From assembly GCA_009859145.1 (NCBI GenBank), contig VRVR01000061.1, positions 1 through 64,000 on the forward strand: DNA of 64,000 nt, in the 5' to 3' direction. This document shows, in pieces, positions 31,155 through 40,770 of the stretch. A program made the position numbers and the translations under genes. The DNA comes from Andalucia godoyi (taxonomy: Eukaryota; Discoba; Jakobea; Jakobida; Andaluciidae). Positions within the stretch are counted from its first letter, which is position 1; the number at the start of each line of letters is the position of its first letter. The notes beneath the pieces were generated by a model. That model was not told the DNA's origin and searched no databases. It saw only the letters and a program-made list of their open reading frames with translations.

Positions 31155-31182
31155 ATGCAAGATTTCCACCACCACCAATTGA
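31147..31182 (+). promoter_or_regulatory. Overlapping upstream ORF of the sirtuin gene
   Basis: A 12-codon frame (ATG at 31147, TGA at 31180-31182) starts 8 bases before the sirtuin ATG in another frame and ends inside it. A scanning ribosome would meet it first, so it could lower sirtuin translation. The effect is inferred. Confidence 0.45.
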
Positions 31183-33875
31183 ATGCAACTTTTATCCCGT
31201 CCCAAGCAGACCACACGGGCCTAGCGCTCTCTGACTCCCTGGCACTTCCGTTGGTTCCGGAGTCCCAGCTCGGAGTCTCGTCTCGATCGGCTGTTCCAAA
31301 CTTGTTTTGCGATGAATCGGACCATCTAACCCTAGTTCAAATGACTAACCCTACCTCCGACGAAACAACAAGCGTGCCATCCTCGTCACCTGCCTTACTA
31401 CAGTCGTGTTTCATCGATCTTTCGCACGAACCTTCACCAGGATCTTCTCTCGAAGATGTCATTGACTCTGTCTACCATGCGCATACCGCAGCCGACTCCC
31501 TCTCGGATTCCAGCGAAGATGCAGTGTCCATTCATCTGTTGAATTCCGTTTCGCCGAAAAAGTCGGTTCACGTGGACGTGAGCCACCACCACCTCGACTA
31601 CTTCCAGCATCATCTCCATGGCCACGAGAGCCATGCTCAACCGGTTCTAGCCATTGAAAATGGGGGTGCGTACAAATCGGGGCCTCTTTCGGCTGCTGCG
31701 AGTGGTGATGCCTTTACAGATCACGCGGCAGCCGATGAGGACTTGGGTGTCGATGGCGAGGTTGACGGCGACGGTGTCAGTATCAGTTTAGAAGAAGAGG
31801 ACGACTTGCTGATTGAGGATGAGGAATCGTTAGCGGAAGAGGAGGAGGAGGGGAAGGACGTGCAATTTGATATCGCAGAGAGGTTTGTCCTGGATGATTT
31901 GACTGATATCCACCAGCTGGCTGTTGCGATTCGAAAGGCCCGAAAGATTGTGGTAATGACAGGCGCCGGAATATCACGAGCTGCTGGGATTCCTTGCTTC
32001 CGAGGCGCAGATGGACTGTTTGCAGAGCTTCTTCGTGACTATCCGAACCTGTCGGATCCTTCCGAAGCACTCGATCGCGATGCATTGTCGGATGAACCGC
32101 AGATGGTGTATGACGCATTGTCGCGATTGTGGCCGCGGCCTGAGTGGCGACCAACTGCGTGCCATTACCTGTTGCGACTGCTGCACGAAAGTGGCAGATT
32201 GCTGCGGCTCTACACGCAGAATATTGATGACTTGGACGTTGTGGCAGGTGTTCCAAGAGACAAGCTGGTCCGGCTGCATGGAAACTTTGAGCGCGGTGTC
32301 TTTTATTATCAAAACCAAAAGGTTGAGTATCCGCTGCACTTGTTTGAGCGTATGATTCTTGAGAAGAAGGTTCCGGTTCTGGACCTGAAGCCAATCTCTA
32401 TCCCTCTTCATATGAAGCGTCCAGTCGAGTTTGATGAGGTGCTGGCAAACCCCAACAAGCAGTATCGGAATCACCACTTTGTGTTCCTGCGTCCGGATGT
32501 CACGTTATATCACGATGACGTAGGACAAGACATGGATCAGTGGTTCAATGCAGATGCAAAAGAGTGCGACATGGTGATTGTGATTGGAACTTCGCTCGAG
32601 GTTTCGCCAGCAAACTCCATTGCGAAACCTGGCTATGACTACAGTCCGATGACGGAAACAATCAAGATTCGCTATCCTCGCGTCTGGGTGAATCGGTCGA
32701 ATCCGCCTCGGTCGTTTGGCTTCTTCTTTGGAACCGTCAATGACAATGGCGTACCTGTTCGAACAGACTACAAGATGTTGTGTGAGTCAGACAGGTTTGC
32801 AGTCGCGCTTGCCGAAGAGTTGGGTTGGTCGCCACGTCTTCACGAACTTTTCCACTCAACTCCCGCAAAACGCTCCCTTCCTGCAGTGAAGTGTGGCACC
32901 AATCCTCTTCTGCACGTACCCGTTGCTGTTCAAGAAATGGAGCGCCATTCCAGATTTTCTCGTCGACGGGAGATTAAGGACGAGGTCATCCGGCATTTCA
33001 AAGCACATATGGCGTCTCGTACGAATGGGTACCATGCAAGAGTAGAGGAGGAGGAGGAGGAGGAGTACCAGCCAAAGCGGTCGGCACTCCCTTCCGTACG
33101 TAAGACTCGCCGATGCTCTCTGATGTCGTTGCTGGACTGTGTCTCGTCGTCCATGGGCGATGCGCTGGCCAGCCACTCGCAAGGCCCGCATGGACAAATA
33201 TACCAAGCACTGGTTAATGCCAACTCAGAGGAAGACTTTGCAAAGTTTCCGATTGATATTCTCTCGATGGTGCTTCAAGTTTATAATGCAATTGCGGAAC
33301 GCGATGCGACTCGTCCTGCTGCAAAGAGATCAAAGAAGGGTCCACATCCGGCGGTGTCGTCAGCGACGCATCGATCAGATCCGCTTCCTGCCGTCGAAAC
33401 CTCAGAATCACATCTCGATGGACGTGCGGCGCATTCTCCGTCATTGGAATCTAGTTCGCTGCATCCGGGGCCTGCAGAGGACGACTCAGATGACCGCAGC
33501 AGCGATCTTGATGGGGAGGAGGCGCACGCCGCATATGGAATCAATCGTGATTTGACAGACAGGCAGGCGGACCAGGCAGTGCACGCTCGCTTGAATCAGA
33601 TTTGCGTATTGTCGGGTGGATCGGAAGTCGTGGGCGTTGCAGACGGTGTCGCCCATGAAATCGATGCATTTAGTGTCCCATATGCCATGAAAAGCTCGGC
33701 AGGGCTTCCGGTGGTTCGGAGTCCGTTTGGCTCCCCCCGAAAGATGGCGGGCGCTCACGTATCGCTGTCGGAGCATGCGCTTGCGGCAACTGCATGTCCT
33801 GTGTCTCCATCCGTTATCCGCCGACCGTCCCCTTCTGCCATTCCGCATCATGGAGTGGATGCAAACTTGCTATAG
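31155..33875 (+). CDS. Sirtuin-domain protein lacking the zinc-binding cysteines
   Basis: 906 aa. A long acidic N-terminus (about 1-255) precedes the sirtuin Rossmann core. The core has VVMTGAGISRAAGIPCFRG (about 264-283), LYTQNIDDLD (about 353-362), the catalytic His in RLHGNF (about 374), RPDVTLYHDD, VIGTSLEVSPAN and WVNRSNPP. Between the catalytic His and RPDV, where sirtuins carry two CxxC pairs, there is not one cysteine across about 75 residues. The Asp of the usual GIPDFR is Cys. The NAD pocket therefore looks kept while the zinc module is lost. A Ser-rich C-terminus (about 590-906) has no known domain. NAD-dependent deacylase, ADP-ribosyl transfer or NAD-binding regulation are all possible. 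Confidence 0.9.
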   Translation: MQDFHHHQLNATFIPSQADHTGLALSDSLALPLVPESQLGVSSRSAVPNLFCDESDHLTLVQMTNPTSDETTSVPSSSPALLQSCFIDLSHEPSPGSSLEDVIDSVYHAHTAADSLSDSSEDAVSIHLLNSVSPKKSVHVDVSHHHLDYFQHHLHGHESHAQPVLAIENGGAYKSGPLSAAASGDAFTDHAAADEDLGVDGEVDGDGVSISLEEEDDLLIEDEESLAEEEEEGKDVQFDIAERFVLDDLTDIHQLAVAIRKARKIVVMTGAGISRAAGIPCFRGADGLFAELLRDYPNLSDPSEALDRDALSDEPQMVYDALSRLWPRPEWRPTACHYLLRLLHESGRLLRLYTQNIDDLDVVAGVPRDKLVRLHGNFERGVFYYQNQKVEYPLHLFERMILEKKVPVLDLKPISIPLHMKRPVEFDEVLANPNKQYRNHHFVFLRPDVTLYHDDVGQDMDQWFNADAKECDMVIVIGTSLEVSPANSIAKPGYDYSPMTETIKIRYPRVWVNRSNPPRSFGFFFGTVNDNGVPVRTDYKMLCESDRFAVALAEELGWSPRLHELFHSTPAKRSLPAVKCGTNPLLHVPVAVQEMERHSRFSRRREIKDEVIRHFKAHMASRTNGYHARVEEEEEEEYQPKRSALPSVRKTRRCSLMSLLDCVSSSMGDALASHSQGPHGQIYQALVNANSEEDFAKFPIDILSMVLQVYNAIAERDATRPAAKRSKKGPHPAVSSATHRSDPLPAVETSESHLDGRAAHSPSLESSSLHPGPAEDDSDDRSSDLDGEEAHAAYGINRDLTDRQADQAVHARLNQICVLSGGSEVVGVADGVAHEIDAFSVPYAMKSSAGLPVVRSPFGSPRKMAGAHVSLSEHALAATACPVSPSVIRRPSPSAIPHHGVDANLL

Positions 33876-34333
33876 AGTGTCTTTTTCTCCTCTCATCTCT
33901 GTCTCCTCCATTCCTTCGGCTCTCTCTCTCTCTCTTTTGATCTTTTGCCCCCTTTTTTTGATTCTACTTGCCAGAAAAATAGTTGTGTGCGAATTTCGAG
34001 CGTCATCTTTTCATTCTAATTTATGACCCTTTCTGTTCGTCTTGTTCAAAATTCAAAACCGAAACAAACAAAAAGAAGAAAATAACTCATGGAAAAAAAA
34101 ACTTCATCTGTAAATTATGCGTCTAGGAAAACGGACAAATTGACAGTAGGTTTTACAAGCAAGCATCTTTTCTTTTCTTTTCTTTTCTTTTTTGAAAATA
34201 GAATTCGACAGAAACACACAAACAGACAAAGTGGGTGCGTCCGTGGGAAAGAAATGTTTTCTTTTTTGAAGGTGACGAGAGAGAGAGAGAGAGAGAGAGA
34301 GAAGGAAGAAAAAAACCAGAAATCCAGGATCGA
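33876..34333 (+). other. Convergent intergenic with (GA)n
   Basis: 458 bp between the sirtuin and V-ATPase H stop codons. It contains T/C-rich tracts and a (GA)n run near 34277-34302. No gene is seen. Confidence 0.6.
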
Positions 34334-35944
34334 TTACATAAAGTCCCAATTCTGAACCATCATCTTTTGCACGCTCAACAGGGCTTCTTTGCGGATCTGT
34401 TCGTTGTTGTGCGACATGAGTTTCATGACCTTTGTTTTTGCATCGAGGGCATTGATGATCTTCCGACCGCGGGCATGATGGCGGACAAACTCGCCAAGAT
34501 CATGGCAGACAACGGCAACAGTCCGTGCGTCCGCTTCGTTCTCCACGTCGGCTAGCGAAAGCAAATTGATGAGCTCCTTCACGACGGTGAACTCGTTGGC
34601 TTCAAACTTGTCAATGTTGTCTCTCCAAAATTGCTCCGATCGGTGCGCAGGAGTCCAGTCCATGCGCCCAGACATCACTTCCTGGAGATACGAGTCGAAG
34701 GTCGAAAGCTCAGTGACTTGCGAATCGAGCTTGGAGTACAGCGCATTACACAGCTCGGTGATGTCGGCATCACCAAATTTGCGCTTGGACATGTTCTTCA
34801 GAGTGGAGAACAAACCCACCGAAATCATCTCTTTTGCATAGGATCCGATATCGACGAGATTCTGCAAGATTCCCAGCGAAACTCGCAAGATCTTTTCCCT
34901 GTTCACCCGGAGCAGGGTATCGTGCAACATTGCCACCACATGCGAATCATGCAACTCGGACGCGATGTCCTTGTTGAACGACAGCAGCCACAGGGAAATG
35001 CATACGTTGTACATTGTTAAGAGGTGATTTGTTTGTGTCCGCAACAATGGCGGCAACAGTCTGGCTCCCTTTGAAGCTGCAAACACGGCTCGCAAATCTG
35101 CGCGCTGCATCAGAATCGCAAGTGCATCCACGGCAGGCGCAATCTCACGATGGTCCTTCTTCCTCAATTGAACCGACAGCCAGTCCAAAAACTCCTCGCG
35201 TTCTTTTCGTCCTCCAATTGCGACCAGTCCAGAGGAAGACCCGGATTTCGTCGGCGATTGTGGAGACGCGACAGCAATGGGCGCAGGCCGTGGCTTTCCA
35301 GTGGCATCCGTGAAATCTAAACCTGGAAGCAACACGCTGCTGTTGCCGCCTCCACTACTATTAACACTACTACTACTGCTGCTGCTGCTGTCATTGTTAT
35401 TCGTATTCGCTGCTGAAGATGTTCCATTGGAGGACAATGTGGATGTGCTTGAAGTCGATGAATTAAGCTTTGCGTCGGCGACGAGCAGCCGTGCAAGAAC
35501 CTGCGCAGCCTGATCCACAATCACAAACTGCGTATCCTTTCCGCGGAGGAGTCTGGCGAACGGCTGGAACGGGTCCATTTTGTGGACCGGCGATTTCTCG
35601 AGCTGCACAAACCGAGATGCCAAGTCCGGGATCGACCCCATAAGATCATTCAGCAACACAAGCACCGATTCCAGCGCATCAATCGACGACAACTGCTTGA
35701 CGACCTTGAGCAACACAATGCAGTACTTGTCCGGACCGAGCGAGACCGAAGATGCCTTTGCCCCAATCGAGTCCTCGCGCTGAAGATCTGTCATCAGCTG
35801 TGCATCTGCAGACGAAATGTACGCAGCAGCTTCGAAATCAGACCACAAAATACGGCGTCCTCGGACCGCGTGGATCAGTGTCGCGTCCTCATCCTCGGGT
35901 GGAATCGTCGACAAATCAGGTCGGTTCAATCCTGACGAAGACAT
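34334..35944 (-). CDS. ATP6V1H: V-type proton ATPase subunit H (VMA13)
   Basis: 536 aa from ATG 35944; upstream in-frame codons are only a (CA)n tract. The armadillo/HEAT-type H subunit bridges V1 and Vo and is needed to activate V-ATPase. Matching segments: RRILWSDFEAAAYIS near the N-terminus, EFLDWLSVQLRKK, LWLLSFNKDIA, WTPAHRSEQFWRDNIDKFEA, DLGEFVRHHARGRKII and the end KMMVQNWDFM, all typical of the family. A Ser/Asn/Gly-rich insert of about 80 residues (about 170-250), coded partly by microsatellite-like sequence, makes it longer than the usual 470-480 aa. The insert probably sits in a loop. Confidence 0.95.
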   Translation of the reverse strand: MSSSGLNRPDLSTIPPEDEDATLIHAVRGRRILWSDFEAAAYISSADAQLMTDLQREDSIGAKASSVSLGPDKYCIVLLKVVKQLSSIDALESVLVLLNDLMGSIPDLASRFVQLEKSPVHKMDPFQPFARLLRGKDTQFVIVDQAAQVLARLLVADAKLNSSTSSTSTLSSNGTSSAANTNNNDSSSSSSSSVNSSGGGNSSVLLPGLDFTDATGKPRPAPIAVASPQSPTKSGSSSGLVAIGGRKEREEFLDWLSVQLRKKDHREIAPAVDALAILMQRADLRAVFAASKGARLLPPLLRTQTNHLLTMYNVCISLWLLSFNKDIASELHDSHVVAMLHDTLLRVNREKILRVSLGILQNLVDIGSYAKEMISVGLFSTLKNMSKRKFGDADITELCNALYSKLDSQVTELSTFDSYLQEVMSGRMDWTPAHRSEQFWRDNIDKFEANEFTVVKELINLLSLADVENEADARTVAVVCHDLGEFVRHHARGRKIINALDAKTKVMKLMSHNNEQIRKEALLSVQKMMVQNWDFM

Positions 35945-35983
35945 GATTTTCCGATGCTTACTTTTCTGTATGTATGTATGTAT

Positions 35984-36028
<45 letters not shown>

Positions 36029-36396
36029 CGTGTGTGTGTGCGTATATATATGAAAGAGAGAACCCCAAATACACAAAGGAGCATGTAAAGAGAAAAATGT
36101 ATGCAAGTCGGGCAGTACAATTTCGAATCTTCCTATTGGGCGGTGTCAGTCTGTCAGTCTGTCAGTGGTGACTTTTGTGCGCAGTGTGTACACCTTCCTC
36201 TGTTCGTACAGAAATGACATGCACTGACACCTCTGACATTTCAGGCAAGCTTTAATTGCGTCGAGTTGCTGACTACAGTCCGTGGGGCAGTGGGTGCGTG
36301 TGTTTCTCTTTGTAGGCGCCCAATCCTGGAGGTTCTTGCGTGTGTTTTTACGGATCAACGTTGGGCATCGTATTGTCCATCTATGCCGACAGTGCG
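35945..36396 (+). other. Divergent intergenic with long (TG)n
   Basis: 452 bp between the V-ATPase H and 36397 gene starts. A (TG)n/(GTAT)n tract (about 35968-36050) falls in the probable 5' UTR of the V-ATPase gene. Confidence 0.8.
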
Positions 36397-38127
36397 ATGA
36401 GTGTTGAAGTGACTGGGTCGCAACTGCTTCGAATCAAGGATGTGCTGAAGAAGCGGCTTGCGGAAGTGGAAGCCGAGAGAGCTGAGTACCGTTTGCTGGA
36501 GTCTATTGAAACGCAGGAGCGCCAGACGTACCGCACCCAAGTTGCCGAGTATGACGCGCGGCTCAAGGACTGGGAGTCGCGCGAACTGCAGAGACGAGAG
36601 GCGCGACGATCGCAGCTGCAGAAGAGCCGCAAGCTCGATGAATTGCTGAAACTTGCGAAACGCGCTCGGCTCGGTGGTGACTGCGACAGCGCCGGCGCTG
36701 GCGGGAGTGAAGTGACTGCGAACGAAAAGCATGGTTGCTTGAATGAGGGTGCAAGAGCCGCAAAATCATCCCGAGCGAGTTCGGCGGTTCGCAGCACTGG
36801 CCGGTCAAAGGCGACTCCGAGGACTGGGTTCGTAGGGGCTTCTACGACGGTCGCCGTCGCCGTCGCGGTGGGCGCGGGCGGGGGCGTGGGCGTTGGTGCG
36901 GGGGTCCGGTCAATGACTCCAACGGCGAGCGCCGGGGGTGCGGGACGTTCCGGAAGGCGTGGAGGCAGTGGTGGTGGTGGTGATGATGATGATGATGGAG
37001 ATCCAAAGCCCGAGCCGCCCGCTGCGTTTTCCTCGGCGCTTGGTACTCGGTTGAAGAGACTTAAGAGTTTGCGACGGAAGTTGGCGAGTGAAGTGAGTGC
37101 GGTGATTGCGAGTATGCGGGACGCTCCGGGGCCGAGGCTCTGTGGAACTGGAGAGTATTGCAAACTCGGCACTGCGCAGCGAGTCCAGATGCGTGTGCAG
37201 GATCGGTTGGACGAGATTGTGGAGACCCTGCAGAGCCTCACCGAGCAGCAAAAGACCATTCGCAAGAGTTTCAGGTTTGGAAAGGACGAAGGGGAAGACG
37301 AGGAGAATCTGCTCAAGAAGTACGACGACGAATTCTGCAGCCAGCTTGCGTACTGTGCAGCAGAACTGGAGCGGTGCAGCAATCTCCTGGAAAAGTACAA
37401 GGACGAGGAGACTGTGCAAGCAGCCGTATGCAGGTTTCGCGCGGCGCACGGACTGTCCGATGCAGCAAGGCAAACTGAGGAGCAGCACAAAAAGAAAGCT
37501 GAAGCCCTCACTGCGTCCCCGTTGCGTGCTCCCAGTTCTCCCAGTGGTCTTGTTTCTCCAAGCGTCTCTGCTCCTCCGTCGGATGCACGATGCAGCGATG
37601 TGACCCTTCGCTATCGCATTCGATGGCCCGTCGTTTTCGCATCGGCGGATCCCGTTGCCACGTACGCAAGCATTCCTCTGGAGTCCATCCCGCTTGGTCT
37701 GTCGCCGCTCGAAACGGCCGGCTTCCAATCCGCCCTTTCATTCTCGCACCGTCATGATTTGCGCAATATCGTGAGAGCCAACATTTCGCTCTTCACAATG
37801 CGCGTCACACTCGAGATGCAGAGAATTGTGCTCGCCGGAGTGCGGGACACGTTCTGGAAAGATCTCATTGTGAAGATGCGAGAGTCGTCCAGTACGAACG
37901 ACCAGCAGCGTGCACGCGCCGAGTTCGCGCACACGTATCGCTTTGTCTATTCAGTTCTCATGCATCAGGGACGCTCCTACGGTGCATTCCTTCCGAAGCC
38001 ACTGTCCTCCTCCTCCACCTCCGTCACTCCGGCTCGTGCTCCGGATCCACAGACTGGCGACGAGCAGCATGCCGCCGCAGAACAGGTGACTACAGGCACG
38101 GATGATGAGCCCGCCAGCAAGTCGTAA
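36397..38127 (+). CDS. Unknown coiled-coil protein
   Basis: 576 aa from ATG 36397. The N-terminus forms a charged coiled coil (about 5-90), followed by a Gly/Ala/Val low-complexity stretch and an acidic poly-Asp run. A second helical region (about 205-365) contains conserved-looking Cys (CGTGEYC) and EQQKTIRKSFRFGK. After another linker, a compact C-terminal segment (about 415-530) with RYRIRWPVVF looks structured. No membrane or signal segment is seen. I do not recognise the family. It is convergent with UTP15 and divergent from V-ATPase H. Confidence 0.85.
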   Translation: MSVEVTGSQLLRIKDVLKKRLAEVEAERAEYRLLESIETQERQTYRTQVAEYDARLKDWESRELQRREARRSQLQKSRKLDELLKLAKRARLGGDCDSAGAGGSEVTANEKHGCLNEGARAAKSSRASSAVRSTGRSKATPRTGFVGASTTVAVAVAVGAGGGVGVGAGVRSMTPTASAGGAGRSGRRGGSGGGGDDDDDGDPKPEPPAAFSSALGTRLKRLKSLRRKLASEVSAVIASMRDAPGPRLCGTGEYCKLGTAQRVQMRVQDRLDEIVETLQSLTEQQKTIRKSFRFGKDEGEDEENLLKKYDDEFCSQLAYCAAELERCSNLLEKYKDEETVQAAVCRFRAAHGLSDAARQTEEQHKKKAEALTASPLRAPSSPSGLVSPSVSAPPSDARCSDVTLRYRIRWPVVFASADPVATYASIPLESIPLGLSPLETAGFQSALSFSHRHDLRNIVRANISLFTMRVTLEMQRIVLAGVRDTFWKDLIVKMRESSSTNDQQRARAEFAHTYRFVYSVLMHQGRSYGAFLPKPLSSSSTSVTPARAPDPQTGDEQHAAAEQVTTGTDDEPASKS

Positions 38128-38216
38128 AACATCCTGCACTGCTGCGCTCGCTCGTATTTCGGATTGCCGTCTGTCAGATTGGAGATGTAATTGTAATTGT
38201 TCTTAAAATTGTTCTA

Positions 38217-38219
<3 letters not shown>

Positions 38220-38257
<38 letters not shown>

Positions 38258-38270
38258 GTGCGTGTGGATC
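38220..38270 (+). repeat. (TG)n microsatellite
   Basis: About 25 TG units, with two CG interruptions at the end, in the convergent gap next to the UTP15 stop codon. Confidence 0.95.
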
Positions 38271-38278
38271 AATATTCT

Positions 38279-40162
38279 TTACAAGTCATGTGAAAGAGGA
38301 GCGGTGTTGCCAAGAAGTTGCTGATTGAGGATGCTTTCCAACTGACCCTGCAGCAACCCGAGTTCATTTTGGAGCGCCACTTCTTCCTGGAGACGCTCTC
38401 GCAATCGAAACAGCCCGTCGTCCAATGTGGCAGACACTCCGAGTTGAGAAGAGTATATATCCAAGAACAGCTCTGCGATAGGGATCAACAATGCGGCATA
38501 GAACGGATCCACGATGTGCTTCGCGAAAAATGCAAGCACCGGCTCCAGCGCTGACTCGTCGCGGTTTGCAAGCGCAATTTCCACGCCGTCGCGCAGCGTA
38601 AGCTCCTCGAAAAGCGAGCACACAATGTGAATGTTCCTGGTTTCCAGAGCAGCGTCCAGGGCCTGTGCATACTCGAACGACTTGAGATGGCGATCGAATG
38701 GAGCAAGCCGCTTCCGGCGCTCCTGTTCTCCAAGTCCCGTTGTTGTTCCGCGTCGCGTCATATACGAATACGAGCCTTTTCTACCAGTCCGCTCCGGCTG
38801 GCGGGGTTTTTGCACGGAACCGAGCGTCTGTGAAACCGAAGAACGAGCTTTGATGACTGCCGTGGAGTTGGCGTGGAGGGCAACGAGAACCGAGTCGTCG
38901 AACGCGAGTCCCAAGATCGGTGCATCGTATCGCATCGTATGCACAACCGGATACGCGGGACTTGTCAGGTCGTACACCTTCACAAGCTGGTCGAGACCGC
39001 CAGAAAGCAGTCGCGTGCCATCTGCATTGACCGCCAAACACGTCACAGTTTTTTGGTGATGGATAAGATGCGTCAGGGAACCCCCGTCGCTCTGAAGCTC
39101 CACGTTTGCACCAACTCCAGCGCTGCTACCAGTAGCAATACCCGTAACATTCGTGGCACCAGTACCAGCACCAGTACCAACATCCGCCGCACCAGAAACA
39201 CCGCCTGCTGCTGCTGCTGCTGCTGCTGTCACTGCCGCTGCTGTCGACGACGATGACGATGACAAGATGTTTAGAATGGAGACGGCGGGGCCTCCGCCAA
39301 CGGCGGCCATTCCACGAGAAGTCCACACGACTGATTCAACCGGTCTTCCGACATGGAACGCCCTGACCTTGTTCTTCATGCGCACATCCCACAGCACAAC
39401 AGAATGATCGTACGAGCCAGACAGCACCAGGGCCGGGTCAAAGGGACACACCGCGAGCGTTCGCACGTAGTCCGAGTGCCCTTCCAGCGTCGCCGTTTCC
39501 TTGCCGACGGACACATCCCAAATCTTCAGGAATGCATCATCGGATCCCGAGACGAGCGAGGTTTGCGAAAGAAATGATAGCGCATGAATCGGCCGTGAAT
39601 GGCCCTGCAGCACTCGAAGCGATGACCGAGACTGCGAATCAAACACCTTGACAACCGCATCAAACGTTGACGCTGCAATCAGCCTGTGATCAGGACGAAT
39701 CGCAACCGACAGCACAGGCTCCATGAACTTGGACAGCCGAAACGACTCTGAAAACGACGGCGCCGAGTACGCAGTCACCGCTGTTCCCGCTCCAATCAGC
39801 ACCCGCGCATCAAGTGCAAACGGCACATGATTCGCACTACCACTGTGGCGGTTACTATGACTGTGGCTATGACTATGGCCAGTGCCGCCATGGGTCGAAC
39901 TCGGCTCGTTCGTGCTGCTGCCGCCAATCGCAGTGGAACCCAACCCCGACCCTGACGACGACGGAGACGACGAAGGACCCGGACCAGACGTGCTTGGTCC
40001 GCGACCTGGAACCAGAGAGAGACATGTCGGCGCCGAGGACAGCTTCAAGAAGTGACTCTGTGCATAAGATTTCCAGTACCGTGACTCTGCAGTGTCCTTC
40101 AACGAGGACGTCTTTGGAGGCGGGCGCAGCGACAGTGGTTGGTACGACGTCAGGCTTGCCAT
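38279..40162 (-). CDS. UTP15: UTP15, SSU processome WD40 protein
   Basis: 627 aa from ATG 40162; in-frame codons upstream come from (CA)n/(GA)n. UTP15 is a subunit of the t-UTP/UtpA complex in the U3 snoRNP that starts 18S rRNA processing. WD40 repeats include KVFDSQSRSSLRVLQGHSRP, SGSDDAFLKIWDVSVGKET, SGSYDHSVVLWDVRMKN and SGGLDQLVKVYDL. The C-terminal UTP15 domain contains KRLAPFDRHLKSFEYAQALD and AFFAKHIVDPFYAALLIPIAE, which are diagnostic. Two low-complexity inserts (Ser/Gly near 60-115; Ala/Thr/Gly near 310-370) account for a length above the usual 510-520 aa. Confidence 0.95.
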   Translation of the reverse strand: MASLTSYQPLSLRPPPKTSSLKDTAESRYWKSYAQSHFLKLSSAPTCLSLVPGRGPSTSGPGPSSSPSSSGSGLGSTAIGGSSTNEPSSTHGGTGHSHSHSHSNRHSGSANHVPFALDARVLIGAGTAVTAYSAPSFSESFRLSKFMEPVLSVAIRPDHRLIAASTFDAVVKVFDSQSRSSLRVLQGHSRPIHALSFLSQTSLVSGSDDAFLKIWDVSVGKETATLEGHSDYVRTLAVCPFDPALVLSGSYDHSVVLWDVRMKNKVRAFHVGRPVESVVWTSRGMAAVGGGPAVSILNILSSSSSSTAAAVTAAAAAAAGGVSGAADVGTGAGTGATNVTGIATGSSAGVGANVELQSDGGSLTHLIHHQKTVTCLAVNADGTRLLSGGLDQLVKVYDLTSPAYPVVHTMRYDAPILGLAFDDSVLVALHANSTAVIKARSSVSQTLGSVQKPRQPERTGRKGSYSYMTRRGTTTGLGEQERRKRLAPFDRHLKSFEYAQALDAALETRNIHIVCSLFEELTLRDGVEIALANRDESALEPVLAFFAKHIVDPFYAALLIPIAELFLDIYSSQLGVSATLDDGLFRLRERLQEEVALQNELGLLQGQLESILNQQLLGNTAPLSHDL

Positions 40163-40223
<61 letters not shown>

Positions 40224-40770
40224 TAATACAACGTACGAATAAACTAAAATAACAGTAATATTCTGATTTAAAAAACAAAACGAAAAACCCAAAAGGAAAG
40301 TGAGTATCGATGCTGGTGTGTTTGGAAGCCAAAGTAAAAATGATATAGGGGACAGAAAGGCGAAAAAAACTACAGCTGGAAAACAATTTTCAGATGGAGG
40401 TTTCTTCATGGGTTTCTTCATGGGTTTCTTCATGGGTTTCTTCATGGGTTTCCTCGTGGGCTCCTTCATGGGTTTCCCCACTTGGTGGGTTAGTGGAGGG
40501 GGAGCGAGTGCTTTATAGGCACACCGTCACGGTGTTTCCTTCTTGTCACGTACAGTACATCATACTACATACAGTAGGGCAACCACAACATCACATTTCT
40601 AGAGTCTAGAGACAAGACACGCACACGCACGCAGGCTTGTTGATGCTTTTGTTTTGTTTTTGTTTTTGTTTTTTGTTTGATTGTTTTCTTTCCTTCTTTT
40701 TTTCCTTTCCATTTTTTCTGAATTCTAAAAATCTTCATAGGGGAGCACCAAGCACCAGGGGATCAGATGG
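40163..40770 (+). other. Intergenic between UTP15 and the tail-anchored coiled-coil gene
   Basis: 608 bp. It holds (CA)n and (GA)n tracts next to the UTP15 start (40163-40222), the 12-bp array at 40394-40478 and T-rich sequence. No gene is seen. Confidence 0.7.
40394..40478 (+). repeat. 12-bp tandem repeat, about seven units
   Basis: Unit GGGTTTCTTCAT; the first units are nearly perfect and the last three diverge. It lies in a non-coding gap. Confidence 0.95.
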
